Shown here piece after piece: positions 16,927 through 26,196 of a DNA stretch of 64,000 nt. The stretch is taken from contig NZ_WJYA01000002.1 of assembly GCF_009709615.1 (NCBI RefSeq), positions 124,001 to 188,000 of the forward strand. Reading direction: 5' to 3'. The first letter of the stretch is position 1, and every line of letters begins with the position of its first letter. Made by a program: the position numbers and the translations under genes. This DNA is from Winogradskyella ouciana. GTDB lineage: Bacteria > Bacteroidota > Bacteroidia > Flavobacteriales > Flavobacteriaceae. The notes below the pieces were generated by a model. That model saw only the letters and a program-made list of their open reading frames with translations, ran no database searches and was not told the origin of the DNA.

Positions 16927-18060
16927 TTAATTTAAACTCTCGTTTATAATAGCTATTAAATCGTTATTGATAATATTTACGTCAAACCGTTCTTCAGCAT
17001 ATTTTCTACTGTTAATACCCATTTCCTTTATTTTGTGGGGATTTGTAATAAAATATTCCATTGGCTTTATAAGTGCATCCAGATTTTGTGGTTCAATTAA
17101 AAATCCATTTACACCTTCTTTTACAGATTCTCTACAGCCTACAGAGTCAGTAGTAATTATAGGGTTTCCACATGCACAAGCCTCTAACGAAGTTCTCGGC
17201 AGTCCTTCTCTGTAATAACTTGGTAATACAAAAATATCTTTTTCATGTAAGTGCTCTTCAATATTTCGTTGTTTGCCATGAAAACTAATTATGCCTTCTT
17301 TATGCAATTGTTTAAGTTCTTCTTCACTAATTGCAGATGGTGATATTTCTGGAGCGCCAATTAAGTGAAACTCTGCTTTAGGATATTTTGCCTTTAAAGC
17401 TTTTGCGGCTTCCATATACAACGCAACTCCTTTTTCTTTTATAAGTCTTGCTATAAATAGAAAGCTGACTTTATCTGAAGGACTTTTTTCCTTAAATCTA
17501 AATTTGTCTAGGTTAATGCCCGAGCCACTAACAAAACCTGCTTTTTGCTTTTTTGAAATTACATTTCTATCTAATAAAAGTTGATGATCATCAGTATTCT
17601 GAAAAACGATGCATTTATTTTTTCTAATTGATAATTTATACAATGTTTCATTAAAACGTTGGAGTAGTCTGGCTTTAGAGGATAGGCCCGTAAACGTATA
17701 CCCTAAACCAGTAATTAATGATACTACAGGTACATTACACATATTAGCAGCCATAGAGCCGTAAATTACGGGCTTAACGGTATAAGGAAAGACTAAGTCT
17801 ATTTTATTTTCTTTTATGATGGACTTTAATTCTCGTATAGATTTAAAATCTTTTATGGGATTAAGACCTGTACGCTGTAAGTTAAACTGAACTGGAGTAG
17901 CGCCAAGCTCCTTAATGCGTTCACTGTTTTTCTCTGCAAAGCTCGGAGCAGCAGCAAACACCTCAAAACCGTAATCTACAAGGCTTTTGATGAAATCCCC
18001 TCTAAATCTAATGAGTGATCCGTCAAATGAAGCTATAAGTAATATTCTTTTTTTCTCCAT
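16927..18060 (-). CDS. GT4 glycosyltransferase (PglA-like)
   Basis: 377 residues, GT-B fold. The N-terminal acceptor domain starts RILLIASFDGSLIRFRGDF and includes FPYTVKPVIYGSMAA and VPVVSLITGLGYTF, a motif common to WbnK/PglA-type enzymes that add the second sugar to an Und-PP-linked amino sugar. The C-terminal GT1/GT4 domain has SFLFIARLIKEKG and PSYYREGLPRTSLEACACGNPII with the E-x7-E donor-binding motif. It lies 6 bases downstream of the asparagine-synthase-like gene and upstream of the PglC-like gene, in one minus-strand operon. Confidence 0.88.
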   Translation of the reverse strand: MEKKRILLIASFDGSLIRFRGDFIKSLVDYGFEVFAAAPSFAEKNSERIKELGATPVQFNLQRTGLNPIKDFKSIRELKSIIKENKIDLVFPYTVKPVIYGSMAANMCNVPVVSLITGLGYTFTGLSSKARLLQRFNETLYKLSIRKNKCIVFQNTDDHQLLLDRNVISKKQKAGFVSGSGINLDKFRFKEKSPSDKVSFLFIARLIKEKGVALYMEAAKALKAKYPKAEFHLIGAPEISPSAISEEELKQLHKEGIISFHGKQRNIEEHLHEKDIFVLPSYYREGLPRTSLEACACGNPIITTDSVGCRESVKEGVNGFLIEPQNLDALIKPMEYFITNPHKIKEMGINSRKYAEERFDVNIINNDLIAIINESLN

Positions 18061-18066
18061 TATGTA

Positions 18067-19971
18067 TTAGCTTTTTTTAAGAAAATTAAATTTATACCAT
18101 TTTTGAAAACAGTAGAAAGACCAAACTCTAAACGTACTATCTTTTTTACTTTCTAAGTGATCTTTTACGAGGTTGGTTATTACCTCTACGTTGAAAAGAC
18201 CTTGTTCTTTAAGAAAATTAGGATCTATGTAACTCTCTAGTTCCTTTCTTAAGCTTTGTCTTAACCAATCGCCCGTTGGACTACCGAATCCACTTTTGCC
18301 TTTTTCTAAAAACTCATCAGGGAACTGATCTCTGAAAGCTTCTTTTAGAATATACTTTTTATTCCACCCTTTCATTAAATAACCTTCTGGCAACGTATTG
18401 GTAAATTCCCAAATCTCTCTATTTAAGAACGGTGCTCTACATTCTAAAGAAGTCATCATACTTGTTCTGTCTACTTTAGCCAACATGCCGCCTTCTAAGC
18501 TTAAAATTTTATCTACCAACCTAAAATCGGTTAATGACTCAATTATTTGTTTCCCAAGAACGTCTTTATATTCTTGAAAAAGATTGCTCTCAAAATGCTC
18601 TGGCTTTAAAATTTCTTTTAAAAGATTACTGGTGTTTGCTAAGGAAATTATATCCCAATAAAAATCACCTTCATAATCAATAGCATTTAATAATTTGTTG
18701 ATTTTAAAATTTCTACCACGCTTATCATCTTTATCTACAAGGTATTTGTTGCTTAACTTTGATACAACTTTGTGAAGTCCTTTTGGCATAACACCTGTGT
18801 ATCGTTTGTTCATTTTACCTATATAGTATTTGTTGTAACCGCCAAATACTTCGTCACCACCATCACCAGTTAGTGCTACTGTAACGTGTTCTCTAGTTTT
18901 TTCTGAGAGTAGGTGTGTGGGTAAAGCTGCAGTATCTGAAAATGGCTCATCAAAATTCACTAAAATTTCGTGGATATTATTTTTAAGGTCGTCTTCATCA
19001 ATGATAAACTCATGATGGTTACTATTAATCATTTTGGCAACGACTCTAGACTTGTCAGTTTCATCATAAGATGCTTTCTTAAAGCCAATAGAGAAAGTGT
19101 CAATCTTTTTTTCTGTGGTTTGCGATAAGCATAATGAAATAATTGATGAATCCACACCACCAGACAAAAATGTACCTAACCCTACATCTGCAATAGATCT
19201 GCTGTCTACACTATTATAAACCAAGTCTTTAGTTTTTGCTTTGGCATCTTCAAATGATATGTCAGATGTTTTTGGCTTTGGTTCTGAGTTTATTTTGTGA
19301 ATACTCGTTTGGTGCGATGCTAAATCGTATTCGATATAATGATTGGCTTCTAACTTGTGAATATTTTCATAAATAGTATGTGGAGCAGGAATATAGGTTA
19401 ACCTAAAATAGAGATTCAATCCTTTTTTTGAAATATTAGGTTGAAAATCAATTGTATTGATTATGGATTTTAATTCTGATGCCCAAATAAATTCCTTGTC
19501 CGTATGTGTGTAATACAACGGTTTTTCACCAAAGAAATCTCTGGCAATAAACAGTTTGTTAATTTTTTTATCATAAATGCTGAAGCCATACATGCCATCT
19601 AGCCATTGGAAGGATTCAACACCATATTTTTCGTAGGCTTTTAAAATCACTTCAGTATCACTAGAAGTGTTGAAAGTAACTCCTTCAGCCTCGAGCCTGG
19701 CTCTTATTTCTCTATAGTTGTAGATTTCGCCATTAAAAACAATTACAATCTGCTTATCATCTGTAAAAATAGGCTGTTGCCCAGAGGATAAATCTATAAT
19801 GGACAGTCTACGCATTGCCATACCAACGGAGAAGTTATTGTTTTCTTCCGAAAACAAACCATCTTCATCAGGACCTCTATGAATGATAAGATCATTCATA
19901 TTATTAAGAATGGAAGTTAACTCATTCTTGTCTCGGTTGGTCTTGGCTATAATGCCATTAATTCCACACAT
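18067..19971 (-). CDS. asparagine synthase-like glutamine amidotransferase (first copy)
   Basis: 634 residues. The N-terminal class II glutaminase domain begins MCGINGI, placing the nucleophile Cys at position 2; RGPDEDGLF and FNGEIYNYREIR follow. The synthetase domain has FLSGGVDSSIISLCLS (pyrophosphate loop) and ALTGDGGDEVFGGYNKY. Classical AsnB makes asparagine from aspartate and glutamine; homologues in O-antigen and capsule loci, such as WbpS, are thought to amidate uronic acids. Position within a glycosyltransferase operon and the presence of a second copy at 30604 favour the latter role, which is inference. 12 bases separate it from the upstream glycosyltransferase gene. Confidence 0.88.
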   Translation of the reverse strand: MCGINGIIAKTNRDKNELTSILNNMNDLIIHRGPDEDGLFSEENNNFSVGMAMRRLSIIDLSSGQQPIFTDDKQIVIVFNGEIYNYREIRARLEAEGVTFNTSSDTEVILKAYEKYGVESFQWLDGMYGFSIYDKKINKLFIARDFFGEKPLYYTHTDKEFIWASELKSIINTIDFQPNISKKGLNLYFRLTYIPAPHTIYENIHKLEANHYIEYDLASHQTSIHKINSEPKPKTSDISFEDAKAKTKDLVYNSVDSRSIADVGLGTFLSGGVDSSIISLCLSQTTEKKIDTFSIGFKKASYDETDKSRVVAKMINSNHHEFIIDEDDLKNNIHEILVNFDEPFSDTAALPTHLLSEKTREHVTVALTGDGGDEVFGGYNKYYIGKMNKRYTGVMPKGLHKVVSKLSNKYLVDKDDKRGRNFKINKLLNAIDYEGDFYWDIISLANTSNLLKEILKPEHFESNLFQEYKDVLGKQIIESLTDFRLVDKILSLEGGMLAKVDRTSMMTSLECRAPFLNREIWEFTNTLPEGYLMKGWNKKYILKEAFRDQFPDEFLEKGKSGFGSPTGDWLRQSLRKELESYIDPNFLKEQGLFNVEVITNLVKDHLESKKDSTFRVWSFYCFQKWYKFNFLKKS

Positions 19972-19983
19972 ATCTTTGGTTAA

Positions 19984-21135
19984 TTAACTTTCTATAAATC
20001 TTTTAAATTTAGAATAAATATTCTCTAAATTATATTGCGTAGCGCGCTCTAAACTAAGCTTACTGTATTTCTCTCTTTCTTGCGGGTTTTGATGAAAATA
20101 ATCCATGGCTTTGCTTAAACCTATATGGTCATCATTGTTGACGAGCAGCCCATATTTTCCAATATAAAATTCGCCATCATTAATTGAGATATCCTCGTTT
20201 TCATTCAATAACTCTAAAGGGCCAGACAGGCAATTAGAAGAAATACATGGTAACCCAATAGCCATAGCTTCTAACAACGCATTAGGAAATCCTTCTGTAA
20301 ATGAACATAGCACAAAACACTGACTAGATAATAAATGTTCGTTGACATTCTTTACGCGACCAACTAGATTTACACTATTTTCGAGATTGGCTTTAACGAT
20401 TTCTTCCGAAAGATAATCTCGTAAATCTCCACCACCTAAAATTGTAAAGTTATAGTCTAAACTAGAATTTTGAATGGCTCTAATAATCATTATCTGATTT
20501 TTTCGCTTATTCAGTGTGCCGGCGGTAATTGCTTTTAATGTTTCTGTTTTTGTATTGAGACTGCTTGGGTCAATGGTTTGTTCAGGCAGTTCAATAGGGT
20601 TATAAATAACCTCCATTGGTATTTTTACACGAAAATTATCTCTTAAATCATTGTTGATGTGTACTGAGTTAGAAAACAATTTAGTACATCTATTATAAAA
20701 AACAGGGTAGAATAATTTTGAAATGTAAAACGACAACTTACTTGTTACATTATCGGAAGGAAAACCTCTCTCGCTGATAATGGTTTTTACTTTTTTATTA
20801 AAGGTAGAAACAATTCCATTAATTAAATTCGGAAACGCGAGAAATGATATGGAAATGTCAATTTCATTACGCTTTACGAAACGATAATATTTTATAATAT
20901 ATCTAAAAGTATCTATGAATTTTAAATAAAATGCTCTGTCTGGTGGGTTGTCAGATAGTATTTTGGTAGTTACTCCATCTGGAATAGGAAAATGAATAGT
21001 ATTATGAAAAAGCACCAAAGTAACATTGTAGTCCTTCCTCAATTCTTTTAGAAGAAGACTTATTACTTTCTCAGCACCTCCGCTACCTAGAGTAATACTA
21101 AGTATGGCTATATTTTTTTTGGTCTTTGGGGCCAT
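19984..21135 (-). CDS. GT4 glycosyltransferase
   Basis: 383 residues. N-terminal glycine loop TLGSGGAEKVISLLLKELR at about 16-34, the mark of GT4 enzymes of polysaccharide clusters; the C-terminal part has NLVGRVKNVNEHLLSSQCF and SFTEGFPNALLEAMAIGLPCI with the E-x7-E motif. No membrane helix or signal peptide, so it works at the cytoplasmic face. A -7 box 28 bases upstream suggests that this is the first gene of a transcript with the asparagine-synthase-like, PglA-like and PglC-like genes. Donor and acceptor are not predictable. Confidence 0.87.
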   Translation of the reverse strand: MAPKTKKNIAILSITLGSGGAEKVISLLLKELRKDYNVTLVLFHNTIHFPIPDGVTTKILSDNPPDRAFYLKFIDTFRYIIKYYRFVKRNEIDISISFLAFPNLINGIVSTFNKKVKTIISERGFPSDNVTSKLSFYISKLFYPVFYNRCTKLFSNSVHINNDLRDNFRVKIPMEVIYNPIELPEQTIDPSSLNTKTETLKAITAGTLNKRKNQIMIIRAIQNSSLDYNFTILGGGDLRDYLSEEIVKANLENSVNLVGRVKNVNEHLLSSQCFVLCSFTEGFPNALLEAMAIGLPCISSNCLSGPLELLNENEDISINDGEFYIGKYGLLVNNDDHIGLSKAMDYFHQNPQEREKYSKLSLERATQYNLENIYSKFKRFIES

Positions 21136-21162
21136 TATTTATTCTAATTACCTATTTTGAAA

Positions 21163-21170
21163 CAAATGTA
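21163..21170 (-). promoter_or_regulatory. -7 box upstream of the glycosyltransferase at 21135
   Basis: Plus-strand CAAATGTA, so TACATTTG on the minus strand, 28 bases before the ATG. A second exact match, TATATTTG, lies further up at 21264-21271. Neither has a well-spaced TTG. The 243-base gap suggests the long glycan gene series is split into separate transcripts here. Confidence 0.45.
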
Positions 21171-21378
21171 ATTGCTTATTAACTAATGATTTAAATCAAC
21201 AATTCTTAAATCTTGTAGGTTGTCTTGTTGATGTTAAAAAAACAATTCGCTTTGTTTCTCGGTCAAATATAACAGTTAATGGCAGTTTATTTTCATTTCT
21301 TCGATTTGTTGAGCATTTTTCGTGATTAATAGCCAAAAAGCTACAATTTTCAGGATGTAATAAGGGTTTTGTATCGCG

Positions 21379-22458
21379 CTATGTGGTTGCATCTATAAAG
21401 AGTTGCTCAAAATCTCCTATAATTTTTTCTTTGTTAAACTTTTTGTTTACATACTTACTGATTTCCTTTGGGTCCCAGTCCTTGGTTTCTTGGAGCTTTT
21501 CTAAAAATTCATCTTCAGTTTCAACCAAATATCCATTAACACCATTGGTTACAATTTCCTTGGTACCACCAGGAGCGTTAAATGCAATAACAGGAACACC
21601 AACGGTACAACTTTCTAGCAAAGCATTTGGGAAACCTTCAGAATAAGAGCCTTGTAGAAACATATCGTGTTTTATGAGGTGGCTAAAGACATCGTCAGAG
21701 TGCTCAATATGTGTTACTTTGTCATTGAGCTGAAGCTCTTCAATTTTGTTTAAGATGTCTTCCTTATTTCTCCCATCACCAATTATGGTAAATTCAAATG
21801 GAATTGTTAACCTGCTAAGTACATCCAAAAGCCTAGCCTGGCCTTTTACTTTGGTCATTCTACCAACAGTAATAAACTTTTTAATGCTGTTGATTGACTT
21901 CCCTTTTTGTTTTAAAACATCGACTTGGGTAACAGGATTGTGAATAATTTTCACCCGATTTTCGTCTATGTTGTAAATTTTGAGGAAATCATCCTTCATG
22001 TCGGTGGATTGACAGATAATATAGTCGAGACTTTTAATGCCAATTTGATCAAATTTAATAAATGATGAAATGAATGATTTCTTTCTGGGTTTTTTATATT
22101 TCTTGGCAACGTTGGTAATTGTGGCATGCCTTCCTATGAATTTAATTTTAGGGAATAGCTTGGAAATTAAACCCATTATTATATTTAGATGGGAAATAGA
22201 GCTTACTACTACTTGAGGTCTGTGCTTTGCCAGTAATCTTATAATTCCTTTAACTCCTGAAAGTACTCTGGGCTTCTCTAAGTAAATGACTGATATTTCT
22301 GAAACATCATATTTAGTGTCCTTTTCAAAACCTATAACAACTAAAGTGACATCAAACTTTTTTTTGTCTAAGTGTTTTGCTACAAAAGTTATAACGCGTT
22401 CTGCACCACCTGCAAAAAGTGTTGGTAAAACAAAGAATACTTTTATTTTATTATCCAT
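21379..22458 (-). CDS. GT4 glycosyltransferase
   Basis: 359 residues, with the LFAGGAERVITFVAKHLDKK glycine loop at about 14-33, FITVGRMTKVKGQARLLDVL at about 190 and GSYSEGFPNALLESCTVGVPVIAF at about 270. GT-B fold, cytoplasmic. The first 8 bases overlap the end of the adjacent TupA-like gene, so expression is coupled. Specificity unknown. It resembles the enzymes at 19984 and 26197 enough to suggest old paralogues. Confidence 0.87.
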   Translation of the reverse strand: MDNKIKVFFVLPTLFAGGAERVITFVAKHLDKKKFDVTLVVIGFEKDTKYDVSEISVIYLEKPRVLSGVKGIIRLLAKHRPQVVVSSISHLNIIMGLISKLFPKIKFIGRHATITNVAKKYKKPRKKSFISSFIKFDQIGIKSLDYIICQSTDMKDDFLKIYNIDENRVKIIHNPVTQVDVLKQKGKSINSIKKFITVGRMTKVKGQARLLDVLSRLTIPFEFTIIGDGRNKEDILNKIEELQLNDKVTHIEHSDDVFSHLIKHDMFLQGSYSEGFPNALLESCTVGVPVIAFNAPGGTKEIVTNGVNGYLVETEDEFLEKLQETKDWDPKEISKYVNKKFNKEKIIGDFEQLFIDATT

Positions 22459-23383
22459 GGACTATGGGAATGTTTAGCTGTTGTCCGAATCTGTAATCCC
22501 ATTCTTCTTGAAGAAATTTCTGAAACCCGGAAGCATGATGAAATGTTAGCTCACCAAAATATGTAGCTCCTTCAACAGAATAAAAATCTACACGAACATA
22601 TGTAAAATCTTTTGATATTTTTTCTGCAAGCATTATCATTTCTTCAAGGTTCGCAGGTTTTTCAATATCATTACCATTTGGTCTGCCCCAATTACACGGT
22701 AATAAATTCCAATCTTTATCATATAGGTTTCGGCATCTTTCATTTGAATGTCTGCCAATATCTACCATTGTAAAAGCAACTTTGCCATTAAAACAATGTA
22801 ATTTATAGTCATCTGGTATGCTACCATCATTATAAGTCAATAATTTTTCTACTATAATTCTTGGTTCAATATTTTTATATTGCCACTCTCGTGTAGAATA
22901 ATAATAGTTTTGTTTCATTAAACGCCTTAGCTTCTTTCTTATCTTTTTCCATTTAACTTCAGACTTATCCCTTACTATTATGCCACCAGAGCTATCATGA
23001 TTTGTTTTTATAATAAACTCTGTATCAGGCATACTTTTTTTTCTTATCTCTTTAGGGTCTTTTGTATGGAATAATAAAGGGATTAAGTATTGTTTTCCGA
23101 TGGTTTTTTCAATGTAATCCCTTACTTTGTATTTATCGGCTACTTTTGTTTGAAGCGCCTTTCTTTCATATAATTTAAGCCAATTGATTTTTTCATTTAG
23201 TGTTAGTGGATTGTCAAGATCAATTGAATATCCCATGTGCTTCTTAAAGCTTCTTTCTATAATAAATCTATCTGGTACTAGTTTTAATCCCTCTTCGTAA
23301 ATTTTATAAAAAGGGTTTAAAATAAAATATCCCAAATCTGTTTCTCTGTAAACGCCAGAAATCATTTCTCTTAAATTTTTCAT
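22451..23383 (-). CDS. TupA-like ATP-grasp protein (copy 1)
   Basis: 310 residues from the ATG at 23383; a GTG three codons earlier is less likely. The conserved series KKHMGYS, NEKINWLKLY, VADKYKVRDYI, PLLFHTKDP, IIKTNHDSSGG, EPRIIVEKLL, DDYKLHCFNGKV, NWGRPNG and YVRVDFYSVEGATYFGELTFH belongs to the TupA-type ATP-grasp family; the final Asp and Glu are the usual metal ligands. The named member acts in Bacillus teichuronopeptide synthesis, where glutamate is joined to polyglucuronate. In many bacteria these genes sit in capsule loci. Close paralogue of the gene at 23490, about two thirds identical by eye. Function inferred: amide or peptide attachment to a uronic acid. Confidence 0.82.
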   Translation of the reverse strand: MKNLREMISGVYRETDLGYFILNPFYKIYEEGLKLVPDRFIIERSFKKHMGYSIDLDNPLTLNEKINWLKLYERKALQTKVADKYKVRDYIEKTIGKQYLIPLLFHTKDPKEIRKKSMPDTEFIIKTNHDSSGGIIVRDKSEVKWKKIRKKLRRLMKQNYYYSTREWQYKNIEPRIIVEKLLTYNDGSIPDDYKLHCFNGKVAFTMVDIGRHSNERCRNLYDKDWNLLPCNWGRPNGNDIEKPANLEEMIMLAEKISKDFTYVRVDFYSVEGATYFGELTFHHASGFQKFLQEEWDYRFGQQLNIPIVHG

Positions 23384-23489
23384 ATCTACCACTATTTTGT
23401 TTGTATCGTAAATACAACAATATAGTTTGCATAGATATTAAGCCTTCATTACTGTTTTATTAATTATTAGCTCTCACGGTCGCTCTATA

Positions 23490-24455
23490 TTAACTCTTGG
23501 TTAAACGACTATTAATTAAATGTTCTATGTTGAGCTTTTGTCCAAATTTTTCATCACATTCTTGCTGCCAAAATTTTCTAAAACCTGAGGATTGGTGCAA
23601 TGTTAATTCACCAAAATAGGTTTTGCCCTTAACGGAATAAAAATCGACTCTCAGGTAAATAAAGTCCTTGGCTAATTTTTCTGCTAATGCAATCATTTCT
23701 TCTAAGTTTTTTGGTCTTGGTAGATCCCTGCCATTTGGTCTTCCCCAATTACAAGGTAAGAGATTCCAATTGGTGTCGTATAGATTTCTGCCACGTGTAG
23801 GTAAGTGTCTATCTACATCTACCCCAAAAAACTGTACTTTGCCATTAAAGCAGTGAATTTTATAATCATCAGGTAAGTTTCCATCTTCGGTTGTCAACAG
23901 TTTTTCTACCACAATCCTTGGTTCAATATTTTTATATTGCCATTCTCTAGTAGCGTAATAGTGGTTTTGTTTTAAAAGTCTTTTAAAGCGTTTTCTGGTT
24001 TTCTTCCAATCTATTGTAGATTTATCCTTTACCACAACACCACCAGAACTATCGTGATTGCATTTTATAATATGATCTACATCTGGAAGGTTTTCTGGTC
24101 TAATATCTTCTGGGTTTTTCGTATGAAAGAGTAATGGGATTAAATATTCTTCGCCAATTTTCTCTTTAATATATTCCCGTACTTTGTACTTATCTGCAAT
24201 TATGGTATGGATATCCTTTCTGTTATAAACCTTTAACCAGTTAATTTTTTCGTTTAGGGTTTTGGGGTTTTTTAAATCCAACGAGTAACCCATGTGCTTT
24301 TTAAAACTGTTCTTTACTAAGACGTCACTAGGTATCATTTTGAGAATAAACTCGTATACCTTGTAAACTGGTCTTACCGCATAATAACCAAGATCAGATT
24401 TGTAAATATCCGATACCTTCTTTCTGAAACCTTTTTTTCTTAAATCAGTACTCAT
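23490..24455 (-). CDS. TupA-like ATP-grasp protein (copy 2)
   Basis: 321 residues, with the same motif series as the downstream copy: KKHMGYSLDLKNPKTLNEK, VADKYKVREYI-equivalent IADKYKVREYI, IIKCNHDSSGG, EPRIVVEKLL, DDYKIHCFNGKV, YLRVDFYSVKGKTYFGELTLH. All presumed ATP- and metal-binding residues are kept in both copies, so neither is a decayed duplicate. The most divergent positions are at the N-terminus, in the RHLPTRG/RHSNERC segment and the C-terminus, where acceptor specificity might reside. It lies just after the acetyltransferase gene (9 bases) and 106 bases before copy 1. Confidence 0.82.
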   Translation of the reverse strand: MSTDLRKKGFRKKVSDIYKSDLGYYAVRPVYKVYEFILKMIPSDVLVKNSFKKHMGYSLDLKNPKTLNEKINWLKVYNRKDIHTIIADKYKVREYIKEKIGEEYLIPLLFHTKNPEDIRPENLPDVDHIIKCNHDSSGGVVVKDKSTIDWKKTRKRFKRLLKQNHYYATREWQYKNIEPRIVVEKLLTTEDGNLPDDYKIHCFNGKVQFFGVDVDRHLPTRGRNLYDTNWNLLPCNWGRPNGRDLPRPKNLEEMIALAEKLAKDFIYLRVDFYSVKGKTYFGELTLHQSSGFRKFWQQECDEKFGQKLNIEHLINSRLTKS

Positions 24456-24464
24456 TGATTTGGG

Positions 24465-25046
24465 CTAAATGTGTTTTATTATTTTTTTTATATCAACACT
24501 ACCAATAGGTTTTGCCGGTACTCCAGCGAGAGCAACATTTTCTTGCTCACAAGATTTGTTGACTACTGCATTTGCACCTATTGCAATGTTATTTACAATT
24601 TTTATATCTCCATAAATTTTAGCACCAGGTGCGATGTAGACATTATCTCCAATCTGTGGTGCACCTTTCTCACCACCAGAAGCACCAATATTAACACAAG
24701 CATGTATTCTGCAATTGCTTCCTACCTTTGTGTTTCTATTAATTACTATAGTTCCATAATGCACAATAGATAAACCTGGACCAAAAACATTAATAGGGAT
24801 AGAGAAGCCAAGTTTTACGGATATTTTCTTAAACTTATACTTTAAATACGCAACATATAGTTTATAAATACCACTGTTCTTACAATTGTTATAATACTCT
24901 AATTTACGCATGGTCTTTTGAAACTGCCATATGTAGTTAGGTGAGAGGTAGGTCATAATTTTACTACCAAAACCTTTGGACTTAATACCAAGGGCTCTTT
25001 TGTCTTGACTGATATATTTGTTATAGTCTTTTTTAGAACGTATCAT
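24465..25046 (-). CDS. hexapeptide-repeat acyltransferase (serine acetyltransferase-like)
   Basis: 193 residues. The N-terminal half is helical and basic; from about 95 on it is a left-handed beta-helix with hexapeptide turns (FGPGLSIVHYGTIVI, IGDNVYIAPGAKIYGDI, IANGANAV-type repeats) and a His in IVHYG plus ALAGVPAKPIG, as in CysE-like enzymes. In polysaccharide loci such proteins O-acetylate sugars with acetyl-CoA. The start ATG overlaps the stop of the Wzy-like gene (ATGA). It is too short for a true CysE. Confidence 0.82.
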   Translation of the reverse strand: MIRSKKDYNKYISQDKRALGIKSKGFGSKIMTYLSPNYIWQFQKTMRKLEYYNNCKNSGIYKLYVAYLKYKFKKISVKLGFSIPINVFGPGLSIVHYGTIVINRNTKVGSNCRIHACVNIGASGGEKGAPQIGDNVYIAPGAKIYGDIKIVNNIAIGANAVVNKSCEQENVALAGVPAKPIGSVDIKKIIKHI

Positions 25047-26161
25047 GCTTCTATTAATTTTTCCTCTTCCAATTCCTCCTCTTCATTATCTATTTTATAT
25101 ATCTGATATTGAATCCACATCGCGGCAAAAGTCATATAGTAAAAAGTGAAAAAGTTATGATTTGCCAGTAAAAATACTGCTAAGGATATGGTCATCATTA
25201 TAAGATAAGGGGCTTTTTTAAAATGCATAAAACTTTTAAAGAAGAGCCTAGCCATATAAACTAAAAATAATAAAAAAGGTATTATACCTGCTTCGCCAAT
25301 AATCATTAGGTATGAGTTATGAACTCCCATAGAATTAATTTTACCTGAAAATGTACCATAGCCACTACCAATTATTGGTGCCTCAAAAATCTGGTCATAA
25401 AATTGCGCCCAAGTCTCTGTTCTAGAATCTTCGCTTATTTCCTCACTTGATACTTTTTGGTCATCACTTACAAGACTCTTTAATTGTTCAAATCTTGGAT
25501 TGTTAAGACCTACGACCTGATCGATAAATAAAAGTGTTGAGAAAATTAAAAAGGCGATTCCGAATATCCTGACATTCTTTATACTTACTTTAAGAGAGAT
25601 AAGATTAAGCAATACCCAAATAACAATAAATGTCCTTGAAAATGTCAACAATCCCATTAAGGTAAATACAAATTGACCTAGTAATTTTAGCGTACTGCTT
25701 TTAAGCCCGTAAATTATTGAATATCCATAAATACATATAAATCCGGCAACGTTTGCATTGAGGTAAAAACCGGCATAACGACCATAGTCGTTGGTAAAGG
25801 ACATGGCTTCAACACCTATACTTAATGCACCTATAAGAAAGAATACAAATAATTCTAACGTACTGGTATTCTTTGCCAATTCATATCCGCCAATAACAAA
25901 AATGAAATACTTAATAAGCTCCATAATAAAAGCCATAGGAGCACCTTCATATTGCAACGCACCAATCATAAAATACAATAAGGCGATAATGATAATCCAC
26001 CAGTTTGGTGTTGTTTTCTTTTCTAAAGCATAGTAAACCACCAACATAAAAATTGTAGCATAACTAAGCATTGCACCTACACCACCACCATAGGTAAAGA
26101 GCCCTATTGATGGAAGGTTTAGCAAAACAAGTGCTAAGGTTATGTACTTTATAATTTTCAT
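25043..26161 (-). CDS. wzy: O-antigen polymerase/ligase family membrane protein (Wzy-like)
   Basis: 372 residues with about ten hydrophobic segments and one large hydrophilic loop at about 205-265 (DDQKVSSEEISEDSRTETWAQFYDQIFEAPIIGSGYGTF). The loop end GSGYGTF and the following HNSYLMIIGEAG match the Wzy_C motif (PF04932-type) of polymerases and WaaL ligases. The acidic tail is cytoplasmic. It would polymerise Und-PP-linked repeat units in the periplasm, with Wzx 1.1 kb upstream in the same strand series. The distinction between polymerase and ligase rests on context only. Confidence 0.82.
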   Translation of the reverse strand: MKIIKYITLALVLLNLPSIGLFTYGGGVGAMLSYATIFMLVVYYALEKKTTPNWWIIIIALLYFMIGALQYEGAPMAFIMELIKYFIFVIGGYELAKNTSTLELFVFFLIGALSIGVEAMSFTNDYGRYAGFYLNANVAGFICIYGYSIIYGLKSSTLKLLGQFVFTLMGLLTFSRTFIVIWVLLNLISLKVSIKNVRIFGIAFLIFSTLLFIDQVVGLNNPRFEQLKSLVSDDQKVSSEEISEDSRTETWAQFYDQIFEAPIIGSGYGTFSGKINSMGVHNSYLMIIGEAGIIPFLLFLVYMARLFFKSFMHFKKAPYLIMMTISLAVFLLANHNFFTFYYMTFAAMWIQYQIYKIDNEEEELEEEKLIEA

Positions 26162-26196
26162 CTCGTCAAACTATATGCTCCTTTATTAGTTTTTAT

